NCBI RefSeq assembly: GCF_943734655.1
Contig: NC_071353.1
Span: 26,460,501-26,524,500, forward strand
Length of the DNA: 64,000 nucleotides
Reading direction: 5' to 3'
Source: Sabethes cyaneus
Taxonomy: Eukaryota > Arthropoda > Insecta > Diptera > Culicidae
Part shown: positions 43,980 through 55,871 of the stretch, piece by piece
Layout: the number at the start of each line of letters is the position of its first letter
Numbering within the stretch: position 1 is the first letter of the stretch
Notes under the pieces: generated by a model
Databases searched by the model: none
Told to the model about the DNA's origin: nothing
The model's input: the letters and a program-made list of their open reading frames with translations, nothing else
Program-made: the position numbers and the translations under genes

Positions 43980-46480
43980 TTGGTTACGACGTTACTTACT
44001 CTTAAGGTGAAATTAGCAGTCATCGATTCTGCCAATTTCAAAAGCAGTTTTTTTGTTTGAAACAAAAATTCTGTTTATAAAAATATATACACTGTGTTCA
44101 TATTGGCAAGAAGAATGCAGATTTTACATTTTTACAAACAGAACCCCGCTTTTGGGCCCAAAAACTGCTTTCGAAATTGGGCTCTCCGACGAAAAGTCAA
44201 TGATTGCTAATTTCTCGTTAAGCAAAAATAATTTAACAATCCACCATAATAATGAAAGATCCTCGTCACAGAAACGATCAAACTATCCAAACATCAATTC
44301 ATGTGTTCGATATCTGTTTCTTTGTAAGGAAAACTTTTCTCAACAAAGAAAATAGCAAAGCCGGAATGGAAAATTGGATGCAAAAACGGTACTCGAGATA
44401 ATTATCTAAAAGCACCCAGGAATCACGGCAAAACAAAGCTCCGAAGAGAGCTGACAGAAGGCAAAATAAAACGATCCACTCTAACTGTTGCCCCTAAAAG
44501 ACAATCGGAATGAAATCGACGGACGACCATCAACGCATCGCTTCCGTCGCTCCCCGGCTGTCGTTGTTGGTCGGATCGGCTAAGGTGTTGGCAAAACTTT
44601 CGTTGCATTGCAATCCGTCCGATCCGGGGCAGGGAGGAGCAAGGGGCCGGCTGGAGGAATGAGAATCCTCGCCGTCGTCCGACCAGCAATCAACGCCAGC
44701 TGAAGCGAGAAAAAGAGTCACTTGAACAGAAATCAATAAACTGATTGTTTATGGCACAATTTGCCATCACCCCCACTAGGTATTCCATTGCACGAGAAGC
44801 GAAGCATTTCACCGGGACAGAAGATTAGGACGACAAAACAATGGAGCAAAAAGTCACGCTGACTGGTTGAACCGTTTGGCCGTGTCGTCAAAGATCGGAG
44901 CACGGGACACGGGAGGCCGAACGGGCGAGGTCATCAACTGATTCCCATTTGGTCGATGGTCATCATTGGGTGGACGGCGTCTTCTCGGTGGTGTTGAATC
45001 AGATCCGATGAAGGGGGATGATTATTATGGCTGTCGATAAAGTGGAAGAAGTGGAAATGACGGTGTTGGCCTTTGGCGGAAGAAGAAGGCAAGCATCCAG
45101 GCGTCGGTCGATGACAAACGCCAACGCACAGAAGGGTGCTCGGAATGACCAGCTCATTTTCTCCGGATCTCGCAATCTGAGAAAGGAATAAAACAAACGG
45201 AGCAAAGTTCGCCCCTAATGATTATGGTTATTTTCTCAATTACTCGGTCACTTCACGATGAGCTATGGTGGGGAGAAAGTTCGGATAGAAAGCGAGTGTT
45301 CGGCCGTTCTGGTATACTGAACGAATGGGTTGAGTTTATGGGGTAAACTTATGGTCACAAGCTGTTGCAAGGTCTATACCGGGGACAGTTAATCATGAAA
45401 TAAATTATCAAATAGAGAACTCTTTCGGTTTTGCTGATCCGCTAGCGTGAGAAAGCGTTTTTGAGGCGCAAAGCGTTGAAAGATAGATAACGCTAGGATG
45501 ACCTTATTCACATACTGTCCCCATATTATCTGTCAGGAAAACAGTCATCATGTAGTCACTTTATCACAGGCAATCATCTAAGAAAGTGATTTTTGCAATC
45601 TCATTCTGAAATTGGGTGACCAGCAAAAATGTTTCCACGATTTGATCCTTTTCTGATATATTTTAATATTAGAAATTTTACTGATTCATATGGTATGAGA
45701 AATGTATGATATGCGATGATGTATGATGATATGTATGATGTCCGTTGCGTTTAGTTTGGTTTATCAACGTTGATTAACCTCTGATTAGTTTATACTCGAG
45801 GAACGCTTGCTAATTGACGGCTAAATTCATAAAAGAAAAAAGTCATCCATCCATGTCTATCCAACTGATACTAAATCCTTTATTGGTGCCAATATTTGCA
45901 TCAGATTTATACAAAGTTCGAACTGGATGGTTCCTCCCAACAGCTTTAGTGCTATAAACTGACTGTCGCGTCGAACTGCGCTCACCGGCATCGTTTTGAA
46001 TAAATATCAGTGCTCTGTTTACTGAAACAACATTTAGAATATTTTAGTTTCGTTTATTCTGAGAGTAGCAATATGCGCTATTGCACTATACAGTAGAAAA
46101 AACCGACTGCACAAAAAATGATCAGATCCATCGTCAACGTGCAACGTCTATTCGTTGTCAATTTTGCTAAAGTTTTGAGTATTTTTCTCGTTGCTTTATT
46201 CTAAGCTCTACATACACATTCAACGTTAGAGTCGCTAACATTTATTGCCAGGATTTTGCTTTTCTCATACGAAAATGTTACAATATCGTGTAAAAAAAGC
46301 AAATGCTTTAATTGACTGTAATGGGAAAATATTTAAAACACATAATTAGTTTGAGTTTGAAATAGGACCTTTACATAGCTGTTGAAGTAAAAAAAATATT
46401 ATGGTAGAAATAGCTTAAGGAAAAATCCAAGTGTGTAGCTGATTCGAATTCAAAGTTGATAAAGAATGACAAACGGGACG
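43980..46480. other. Unassigned DNA with a GC-rich island
   Basis: 44430-45200 is clearly more GC-rich than its surroundings and contains several minus-strand frames of 65-90 codons without domains. It might hold a host promoter or an untranslated exon, but no splice or start signal decides it. The rest is AT-rich with no recognised feature. Confidence 0.35.
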
Positions 46481-46484
46481 AAAA

Positions 46485-46535
46485 AATAAAAACCCGATTT
46501 AATCCACCTAGTGGTGAAAGGAACCTTTGTTATAC
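46485..46535 (+). repeat. Candidate left end of a dispersed repeat
   Basis: GATTTAATCCACCTAGTGGT is followed by GAACCTTTGTTATA. The last 12 bases, ACCTTTGTTATA at 46523-46534, recur at 50401-50412, suggesting matching termini. Confidence 0.45.
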
Positions 46536-47267
46536 GGTCTTACTTGCTATTTGAGATAGAAACCGACACGTCTGCGGAGTATAATCCATCTATTGGTTAA
46601 CGTTGCGTAGTGCGTTGGTTTACATAAAATTTTTGAAAATTGAATACGTTTACAAAATTTGAACAAAATATGACCACTTATAAATTTTGATAGATCCTTT
46701 TTTCGTGAAATTGTTGAATAAGGATAAGTAAGTTGTTAATAATTTGAGTAAGTGCAAGTAAAAGTAGGTTGTAAGAGCAAATATTATTCTTTAACATATG
46801 CATTGCGTAGTAAAGGTCTAGTTTATAGATTTTTGAACTATGCATAATTTCCTGTAATGCCTATTTGATTCACACCAATAAAGTTTTCTAGAATAAATTT
46901 CATCAATTTTTATTAACCTTCGGTTACTCACGCTGCTGTATTTTGTATAACACGTGTAGGTTTTTGAACGCCATATTGTTATAAAGTTACAAATCGTTGT
47001 GTAACTAACGTATATTCTTCAATAAACTTGTTATGAGCAAAATGTCATAATTATTCAAAGCATTAATACTTTAAATTGTTGGGAAAATTGATCAGCATAA
47101 ACTGACATCACAGAAATGAAGCAATCAGCATATGAGATGTACCGGAATTGGCCTGGAATTTTCTCTCGTTTCTTCATATGGAAAAATGGTGTCTGTATGT
47201 ATCAAAATAATCAGCAATAATGTAAAATGTTTAAAATGTATCCGTCTGTTGGTAGTCGAGTAATTCG

Positions 47268-47725
47268 GGGTCAAAATTAGGGTATTTTTTATAATTAAAG
47301 TTCTACAGTTCCTAAACAAGCAAACATAAAGGTATACTATTTTCAGCAAAGTTGTGTATTTTTACTATTTGTGCAACTTTGTAATACATGAAAAAGTCAT
47401 ACAACAATTACGAAAAGAGCCAAAATAAAAAACTGATTTCACTAATTCATATATAATAAATAATATTTTTCTAGCTTCGCTGAAGAGATAGGGGGTTACT
47501 GTATTCAGCAAAATTTCTTGTAATAATATACTCTAAAACTTTGCAGAATACATCAATGTGTTATATTGAAACTGAAGAAAAATAATTTTTTTATTCCACT
47601 TTTAGGGGGATTAATCAAAATTTAAATTGCACCAGACGATAGAACTTTCAATTTCAAGAAATTCTTCCAAAGGTTCCATCAACCTAAAACCAAGTTTTCC
47701 CAGTCAAAACTCTAGTGCGCATATT
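47268..47725 (-). repeat. Truncated relative of the 9553-10423 MITE
   Basis: Read on the minus strand, this matches about 9775-10231, sharing TACCCTAATTTTGACC, CACATTGATGTATTCTGCAA-like and TCCAAAGGTTCC-like words. Both TIRs are absent, and the divergence is larger than between sister copies of recent MITEs. Confidence 0.7.
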
Positions 47726-47739
47726 TTTTTGGCTTTGGG

Positions 47740-49639
47740 CCATTGCACTATGGTCCAGAAAGCGATTTTAGACGGACAAAAATGATGGCGCCTTAACGGG
47801 ATATTCTAGCTCAATGAAGTCTTCGGCAACTTTTTGAATGAAAACATGACGCATCTTTTAAAAGGGTCGTCCAATGTTCAGATGATACCGTAACAACAAG
47901 TCAAGTAATAATTTTTTAAATAAGTTTGTTTTCCATTTTCTAGTTTCAACACATTAAAGATAGATTAATTTCATGTAACTTTTCTAAACATTCCAAATTT
48001 CTAACTCTTACGTATTTTCAGCAGTGGACCTTTGTTTATGGACGACCCGTAAAATCATATTTCCTCTTTAACTCTTTTATCTCAACAGATAGCTCAATAT
48101 GATGTTCTACAAAAATTTGTATACGTAAGAGAAGAATATTTTTGCAGAAGACTGTTTTGCTTTATCTTTATGAGTTAATAAGTTATAGCCGAATTCAGGT
48201 TAAAAACAGACCAATTTTACTGAAGCATAACTCAAAAAGCGGCAAACGGATCTTGATGAAACTTTGGCGATTTAATATACACATATGCATAAAGTTTTTA
48301 GCAAAAAATGGTGGAGGTGTTATTTTTTTAAAAAAAGATAAAATTCTTTGAACTTTATGATTTACTATAGCTAAAGTTTTCGTTTTATCCATCCCTAACT
48401 GCCCAGGTACAGTTTCTTGCTCAGTTTCAAAGCGTTAAAACATAATTTTGTGTAACTATTTTTTTAGAAAATGTCTAAAACATAATACAAAGCTTGTTGC
48501 TTTACTATTTATGTTTTATCGAGACAAATACGAACGCTTATCTTACGACAATCGCGGTCTTTTCAATCTGTTTGTGAAAAATATTCATGAAGTTTATTTG
48601 ATACGTTTAGTATCAATGCCTACATTGAGAGAAAAACTATTATATATACGCTGATAAATTACATAATTAAGAAATCTAAATACTATTTGCACTGTCCACT
48701 GTCGGAGGCAAAGGATACCAGCCATAGAGCTATACATATAGATTGTTCTGTGTATTCCCGAAACTGTACATATTTAACCTTCTAAAGAAGCAACGATAGA
48801 TAATGACTATTTTTCAAGAAAGCACACTCAAAAGAAAGTCAATTTGATATTCATGCAAAAGTAATAATCTGGACTAGCAACAGTTAAGGCATATTATAAA
48901 ATCTTTATTTTGGGTTTCATATCCAATCCTTGTTTTTTCCAAATATTACAAAACTCAGTGCGTAGTTCATCACTGAATATTTTTGAGGTCGAACATTTTG
49001 TTTTAGATGTCCTATGTTTTCAAAAGTAAAAATTGACAAAAATCGTGCAATTATTTTCGTCACAATTTTCCTGAATTTTTGATTTTAAAACATAAGAACT
49101 CTTAAACGCATAGTCAGAATGTTGCAATGCTGATGCCAAAATGTCAATCTATTCTCAGCACAGATATTGTGTTATCCAATTAGAATAAATTTCATATATG
49201 GCTCTAAGACTCTCAAAGCAAAAACTATCTACAGAAGTCTACCCGTTGAAGGGTTAGTTATATGTTTGCTAATAATTATTAGCATCTCGTGCATTCGCTC
49301 AAATAAATCAACGTGGTGTATATTTAATAAATGTTGAAATTGACTGAAGTTTTTTGAGCGTTTCAGTGGAATACTAAGATTGAAAATAAAAAAAAAATCC
49401 CGATTTATTTCCATTGTTAATTTTATAGTTTTAAATGGATTTAAAAATCATAATAGAATTCTTCTTGAATTTCAATGGTAAATTTCCCGAAAAGTATAAC
49501 AATTAGTGGAATTTCCTTCGTAAGTAGTTCGATTACGCGCAAATCATAAGTTTTCCGCAGCTCTGCTTCATCTTCGTCGTTTTTCACATCGCAGTTATTT
49601 TGCATTGTGCGCGCGAATAACCCGTATTACAAAAGTTGG
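47740..49639. other. AT-rich dispersed-repeat-like DNA
   Basis: No gene is supported. The style (long AT runs with ATAGTATAAC-like words) matches the flanking repeats, and much of it may be non-autonomous element DNA, but no ends can be defined. Confidence 0.35.
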
Positions 49640-50425
49640 TGCGAGTGTTGGAGGGTTAATATCTTTTGATCGGCAAAACCAATTCTACTGAAATTTTGCA
49701 GATATATTTGCAGCATTAAAATCTCTAATTTGATGTCAAAATAATTCAAACTAGATAAATCATCTTAGATGAAATGGTTATAAATTATTAAAAATTTTAA
49801 TGTGTTGTATTCAATTGCTCGTAACTTTCAAATTGAACGTCCAATCAAAACACAAATCAATAGTGATCTATTAGGCTATGGTACCTTTCAAATGAGACTA
49901 ATAGCGCCTAAGTCGGCTTAGCCATCTCTAAGAAACAGGCGATAATTATTACCTTGTCAAAACAGGTTTTTTTAGGATAACTTTTAAACTACTTGTTTGT
50001 TTTCAATAAAATTTACCCGAAAAATTTAGCGTTAACAAGAGCTTTCATTCGATACCAAGATCGTTGAAATCGGTCACTTGGTTCCGGAGAAAATCGTGTC
50101 ACGTAATTTTCACGTTTTTACTTATAACTTTTAAACGAAATGTCGGACCTCGAATAGTGATCAATAGTGATATACTAGGCAATAATACCTTTCAAACAAA
50201 AGTAATAGCGAACAAATCGGTTCAGCCATCTCCGAGAAACAGGCGATAGAAAAGTTGCGTCGCGCACATACACACACACACACATACACACATACACACA
50301 CACACAGACATTGCTCAGTTCGTCGAACCCTGTCGACTGGTATATGTGGCTCGGCCCTCCGGGCCTCGGATCGATTTCGTGTTTTTCGACCAATTTTTAA
50401 ACCTTTGTTATAGTATAACAAAGGT
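49640..50425 (+). repeat. Dispersed repeat with internal duplication and CA tract
   Basis: Two internal halves share CAATAGTGATCTATTAGGC-like, ACCTTTCAAATGA-like and AAACAGGCGATA words, about 300 bp apart. A CA-rich microsatellite and CGGCCCTCCGGGCCTCGG follow. The end is a 25-bp palindrome at 50401-50425: ACCTTTGTTATA, G, then its reverse complement. Confidence 0.6.
50266..50306. repeat. CA/TA microsatellite
   Basis: An imperfect (CA)n run with occasional TA steps. Confidence 0.9.
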
Positions 50426-50429
50426 AAAA

Positions 50430-51514
50430 AGAAAACTAGAACAGATACTTACCATTGGATTGCAGCGACGAAATCTCCAAAGGTCGAAAAGTCCATAAAA
50501 AGATCACTCCAGCAAATCCGCAGTTGAAAAATTTAGTACCGCTGATAAAATGTGATTTTATTCTACTCCAGCCAGCTATACGGCTGTCTCATTCAATTTT
50601 GTCCTGATTTGCGGCGGTAGCAGAACCACCAGCGAAACGCTGGCTGGAGTGGGAGTTGGGAGCGATCCGGAGCGGTACACTTATTCTATTGTGCTGAAAT
50701 AACATTTTCATGTACATTTATTCACCATTCCACGCCCACCCTCGCGTCGCGAGCCTAGTGAGGTCGCACGAACGGTACGGATCTTTGTCCATTTTCGGGT
50801 GGTAACCGGTTGGAAATATACATATTCAACCGTACCGTTGAACGACTTCGATCGGTTGCCATCCGCGGGGCTGAGTTCGCCTGCCGAACTCCAGAACAGT
50901 TCCTTTTTACGGTTTCTTGCATATTACTGTGTAGATTTGATTCGCCGAAGTCGTTTCTTTTTTTATTCCATAAGGGTGGGGGTAGGGGTAGGGGAGGGGA
51001 ATCCACTTTTCACAAAAGAGCTACCCACGAGAACCCCTTTTTAGTCCGGGCAACCAGCGGAAAGCGAGCAAAATTTATTCGCAACTCGTTTTGCGGTATT
51101 AAATTATCAATAAATCTTCGGCTTGAGTTTTCCGTCGAGCGAACTTACCCGCTTGCATTCGCAGCTCACACAGCCCGGCCGGCATCGACTTTGGCAGACG
51201 ACGGATTGTTATCTTTTGAAAAAGTGCTTGCGGTCGAACGTCGAAACGTGGCTCGAAGGGGATCACTGCCGGCAGCGGTCGCCAACCAAAGTGAGCAAAA
51301 GTGTGACACACGGGGGACGGAGCCCAGTTAGAACCGCCGTCGCCTCGTGTCGGTGCAGTGGCGTAGAGGCTGCGGATGGTGAGGGAACTTTTCGAAAGAG
51401 TTATGGTTTCAGTGACATTCAGCATGGATTTGCGAGAGCAAATCCATGTCGAGCCACCTAACAGGGCGATTCATTTCGGGCAGTGCAGCCTTTGATTGAT
51501 TGGAAAAAGTGGAT
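50430..51514 (+). other. GC-richer DNA, possible host 5' exon
   Basis: 50560-50650 has a short inverted pair (ACTCCAGCCAGC / GCTGGCTGGAGT). From 51060 to 51400 the base composition and the words AAGTGAGCAAAAGTGTGAC and GCGGATG/GTGAGG resemble an insect 5' untranslated exon ending in a splice donor. No protein frame is convincing: the open frames of 112 and 173 codons have no domains. Confidence 0.25.
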
Positions 51515-51516
51515 AA

Positions 51517-52261
51517 AGGGTGTCCCACAACAAATTGCACCACGGAAGAAACGCTGTAGAAAATTACCTAATTGACCGATCCACTTTTTCTTTATGTTTT
51601 CCTCAGACTTGACCTTCTTGGGATGCTTCCGTAATGCCTGCTTCAAAATAGCCTAGTATTTTTCGATGGACCTTAATTTCGGTGCGTTCAAGTCGTTCAT
51701 GTCCTTGGGTACGAAAGTGACCACGTTGGCTTCGTTCCACTCCAATATATCCTTTGAATATTGGCACGAAGGTAGATCCAGAAGACCGTAGGGCCCTCGT
51801 GTTGCTTCGACTGAGAAAGCAGATGCTTCTGTAAACACTCCTTGAGGTAGATCTGCCCGTTTATAGTCCCGGTAGTCACGAACGGCGGACTCCGTTTGCC
51901 ACATGATGTATTTCTTGGCAAACTATGAAAGTTTCTGCATCCTTAATTTCTCCGGAACATCAAACTTGTGCTGGGCGGTGAAGTACAGTAGCCCGGAAAC
52001 TGCCGGAAGTCCACCTTGACGTAAGTCTCATCAATCATGATGAAAGAGTTCAGGATTTTCCAGGTTCTTGCGCAAAATAAATTCGCGACGCTGCTTTGCG
52101 GGTGACGCCATTTTTCCAATTTTCGAAAAACTGACCGCGATAAAAATAAAGTGTAAACAATAAACTCTAAGCAACTTCTACTCAAATTTTTAAGAGAAAA
52201 TACTCAATGGGTAATTTTCTACAGCGTTTCTTTCGTTGAGCGATTTGATGTGGGACACCCT
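51517..52261 (-). pseudogene. Internally deleted Tc1/mariner-superfamily element
   Basis: The ends are inverted copies starting AGGGTGTCCCACA and continuing through AAACGCTGTAGAAAATTACC, so the TIRs are long (about 50 bp, imperfect). Between them the minus strand encodes pieces of a transposase. MIDETYVKVDFRQFPGY holds a catalytic-Asp motif, and VPKDMNDLNAPKLRSIEKY with a stop and then AILKQALRKHPKKVKS covers the third catalytic region (NAPxLRxIE). The N-terminal DNA-binding region is almost all missing and the frame shifts several times. The NAPxLRPIE-type motif suggests a Glu- or Asp-ended IS630-Tc1-mariner lineage other than classical mariner. No TA duplication is clear. Confidence 0.8.
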
Positions 52262-52289
52262 TTTTTTGTTTAGATTATAGTCACTTTAA

Positions 52290-52395
52290 CCAATTTTGGG
52301 TCACGCGCGACTTCTGCGGGGTTGGGATTTGAACCCGGGTCCTCGGTGTGAGAAGCGTGAATGCTAACCACTACGCCGGGACTGACCCCTTGGGT
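52290..52395 (-). repeat. tRNA-Glu-like sequence, probably a SINE head
   Basis: On the minus strand there is an A-box TAGTGGTTAGC (52363-52373), an anticodon-arm-like CTTCTCACA with CTC, and a B-box GGTTCAAATCC (52325-52335). The text resembles tRNA-Glu(CTC), but the acceptor ends do not pair and two T-stem pairs fail, so it is not a working tRNA gene. No tail is defined. Confidence 0.6.
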
Positions 52396-52399
52396 CATC

Positions 52400-53192
52400 C
52401 TTTAGAATGTAATTGGTTGATGGTTTACAATACTGCAATTGGGTTGTAATGTAACATTATTAGACGTAACCCAAGTAACAATACTAAAGCCACTTGGTTT
52501 TACTTGAATTTTATAAAGGTTTTATTGCGGTATTAATTCTTACCTCTGGGTTTATTATGATATTGCGCTATACCAAGAGGAGTCCAAACACACTTATAGC
52601 TAGCAAGAAAACCATAATAAAACTGTTGATAAAACAAATTTATTGTGGATGCTTATATTACCACATTAAAACTTGTTGGCTGCACCACGTCTCCTATAAA
52701 CTTACCATAAGTGTGGCGTAGCAATACAAAATGGCGCACCAATCAAAATTGATCTTATCGGGGTTACTTGTCAAACCGGAATAAATCTGTTAGTTTTATA
52801 GAGCTATTAAAACGGTAACAACCTGATCAAACAGTTTTTTTGCTGCTATAATGAAGAATACCAAAGTTCAACGCCAAAATCATTTTTTTATGCGAAGCCA
52901 TATGGCCGCATTCTAGTATTTTGTTTTAGCTCGCAAACAACAATTCATCAAAGCAAAGTGTTTTGTAGTAAGAAAGTTATTATCAATCGGTTTTCCTGTC
53001 AAAGGAAGCAACTAAAATGATGTTGCTAGAAATTGAGATTGACAAATTGAATATTTTCAATTTGCTAAAACAACCAGTTTTCGAACATTTCAGTGGCGCG
53101 CTGATTTTATCGACCTATCATATCAATATGCACGATGAAATTAAATGCGCACATTCTGCAAACCAACGAAATTGCTTAAAATTTAATATATA
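52400..53192. other. Unassigned AT-rich DNA
   Basis: No gene or repeat recognised. Open frames are short and without motifs. Confidence 0.35.
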
Positions 53193-53200
53193 TTCTATGG

Positions 53201-53323
53201 CAGCGGTTCCCAAATGGGGGTTCGCGAACCCCCAGGGGTACGCCAAAACTTTAGTTCGCTTCAGAATAGTATAGGGAAATCCGTCAGGGGGTACGCGAAC
53301 CGAAAAAAGGTTGGGAACCGCTG
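53201..53323. mobile_element. 123-bp hAT-type MITE
   Basis: TTCTATGG flanks both ends (53193-53200 and 53324-53331) as an 8-bp target duplication. The ends are perfect 13-bp inverted repeats, CAGCGGTTCCCAA. Just inside the left end is the perfect palindrome GGGGGTTCGCGAACCCCC. All this fits a non-autonomous hAT element. No coding capacity. Confidence 0.95.
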
Positions 53324-53331
53324 TTCTATGG

Positions 53332-54507
53332 GATATTTTATTCTGGTTGCTATAAACCAAATCATTCTGAATGATCCGTCAGTAAAACTAAAATTTTTCT
53401 GCTCACGGATATATTTTCAAGTTGACAAAGCTAGCGAACTTAGTAAGCTTTTGCCAGAAAAGCGAAAAGCTCTTTTAAATTATGGCGATGGCTGTCAAGC
53501 AGCGAATACTTACCCGGTTTTATTGCTACTTTCAACAGAGCGTGATACGACTACTTGAGCTTATAACCTGATTCTTACAGCGGTTATGAAAACATTCTGA
53601 AGAGTGGGCCACTTGGTCAGAAAGCAGTTTTATAGCGGTCATAAGAAAGTTCTGGTGGAGCTCATAGTTTTATTAGCGGTTTTATGAAATTGGTCATGAA
53701 AACCACTATACAAACGTAATAAACCTTGGAATTGTTATGTGGGAAGTGCTATATAATGTGAATCATTCACATTGATAGTTGACGTTAGGTCTAAGTCTTA
53801 CGAAAAGCTATGGATGTCAAATCAAAATTTAAAAATGCAAAAAAAACGGAAACTCTTGGCGCTACATTCCAACGCAATTTGACCTTTTGCTATTTCGTTT
53901 GACAGACTGCGCAGACATCCGTCATTGTACAATTGCTGGTCTAGTGTTACGATCCTATTGACATTAACAGTCTCTTCCAGAAAGATATTCAATCGATAAT
54001 AAAAAAATCTTACTAATAAATAATATAATAAATAACTTCATAGGTGGAAAGTCATTGAATATTAAATAACATACAAACCTTTTGGTTTTTCGTAATTGAT
54101 TAATCAACCAGTCAATTGTGCTCATTCATCAGTGCTGGAAAAATTTTAAACCCCTGCATGAAAGCAAATATAAAACGCACTCAGCACATACAGTTTTACC
54201 CCTGGTAGTATTCTTTTATCTGTCAGCCCATGGACATGACTACTGAGCTGCTGACAATGTTTGTCTTTGTCAGTTTTCTATCCTTCAAAACAATTCATTC
54301 AGGAATTACAGTACTGAATGATTGTTCGACTAACCTACTGTCAGTCAACTTTCTTGCTCTTGACTCATATTTTGTCTGAACTATCTTGACTGAAAGTTTA
54401 ATTTTTTAAACTGCCTGCTTCGTGAAATCAACCAAAACCTGGCTGAAGAATATCAATTAAAACTTCGGAGCGCAATGTTTAATTATCGGGTAAACCTGAT
54501 CACCCCT
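53332..54507. other. Unassigned AT-rich DNA
   Basis: No supported gene. A 114-codon frame crossing the MITE is chance. Confidence 0.35.
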
Positions 54508-54642
54508 ATTCTGTATTTCGAACGAATCTTTATTTCGTTCGACTTGTTTCGAACGAGATGTTTTGCCCATTTGATTTTGCTGGCGGAAATTTCGTTCGAA
54601 AGAACTTTCGTTCGAAATACCAATTCGTTCGAAATACAGAAT
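54508..54642. mobile_element. 135-bp fold-back/TIR element
   Basis: ATTCTGTATTTCGAACGAAT at 54508-54527 is matched exactly, inverted, at 54623-54642. Inside, TTCGTTCGA-type words recur in both orientations, giving a fold-back. No target duplication is visible, and no coding capacity. Confidence 0.75.
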
Positions 54643-54652
54643 GGCGGTGGAT

Positions 54653-54990
54653 ATGTTGAGGGGCTCTGTAGCCGCAAGGTTACCGAGTCTGCTTTGGCAA
54701 GCGAATGGTCGTGGGTTCGAATCTTAGTAGAATCAAGCCATTCGATGTTCAAAGTGACTTTTAGCATGGGTTTATTCTCAGGCCCCTCATTTACCCTTCC
54801 TTAATGCTGCATTTTATGTTATCCCGATAAGGCCTATTGACAGTGCAAAATGAGACCCTTATAGTTAAATGCACTGGTGTGCAGTGCCATGGATGGCTAT
54901 AATTGGGGGCAGCGCTATCATGTGGAACAAGGTGGGTAAAGTAGAGAAAGCATTGAAAGAAGGGTAAAACCCAATTACACACAAGCACGC
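54653..54990 (+). repeat. tRNA-derived SINE
   Basis: A tRNA-like head with GTAGCCGCAAGGTT (A-box region) and B-box GGTTCGAATCT (54714-54724) is followed by an unrelated body of about 250 bp ending near AAACCCAATTACACAC. It sits directly beside the fold-back element. The boundaries are approximate. Confidence 0.6.
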
Positions 54991-55755
54991 ATGAAATTCA
55001 ATAAGCATATCGCTCACTCAATAGCGATTATAGCAAATAAATGCAGTGCAGGTCGTACAGCAAACACCCGGGCTATATCACAATAGATCTAACTATACTG
55101 GTCGCAGTGATGAGTCCATACAAAAAAAACCTGATATGTTATTGTAATTATTTGTTTCGTTTTAGCTCAGCAAGCACCTATACAGTAAAAATTTAGCCGT
55201 AATATGTTTAAATCATGCCCATGGATATAAGAAGGAAAAATTAATTTAATTATTGGATATTAGCGGCACTGATGGAAAATCAAATGATGCGAAAAGTAAG
55301 AAAATGTTAGGTATATTGACCCCATCAGCAATTTGGTAAGATCGTTTCAAGTCGAATTTTTTCACATGTCACTATAGTATATACAGGTCGTTAAAGAATC
55401 TGACTAAAGAAATGACATTGGAGCTCAGCCATTCGCGGCCACCTGTCATCATTAAATCTAATTTGCTCAACGATGATTTTTGTGCGTGCCTCTGTTCAAT
55501 GTTGCTCGTAAAAGTTTTAACAATATTTTTTTCGAGCTCAACATCTAAGCGATTTTATGAACTGTACGCTACAAATTTGATTGCCTGGTGCTTTCGTTAG
55601 GCAACACGGATCAATTTCGTGATGATACGATGATATTTATATTTGTTTGCTTGCAGTATTTATGCAGTAATATTTTCTGCCGCGTTCATCGACTGATACT
55701 CCGCAAGTTTTCGAGCAAAGGATTCAGAAGGTTTCATCGAGATTCATGCCCACTT
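54991..55755. other. Unassigned AT-rich DNA
   Basis: No supported gene or repeat. Confidence 0.35.
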
Positions 55756-55756
55756 G

Positions 55757-55870
55757 GTTTCGATGAACCGAAAATAAGTTACCTGTCACTTCTTTAGTCA
55801 GTTTCTTTAGTTGACTATAAAGAAACTGGCTAAAGAAGTGACAGGTAACTCATTAACAGTTCGTCGAAAC
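55757..55870. repeat. Fold-back repeat at the 5' edge of an RTE copy
   Basis: 55777-55809 and 55818-55850 are inverted copies of 33 bp with one mismatch, around the 8-nt loop GTTGACTA. The inverted match extends imperfectly outward (GGTTTCGATGAAC versus GTTCGTCGAAAC). The right outer arm touches the RTE copy that begins at 55872. Confidence 0.9.
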
Positions 55871-55871
55871 T

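Noticed and set aside
51123..51461. 112- and 173-codon frames near 51 kb as a host protein
   Set aside because: Two competing frames, no domain, and a 5' UTR-like composition ending in a donor-like GTGAGG.
52321..52390. Possible functional tRNA-Glu gene on the minus strand
   Set aside because: A- and B-boxes are good, but the acceptor stem does not pair and two T-stem pairs fail.
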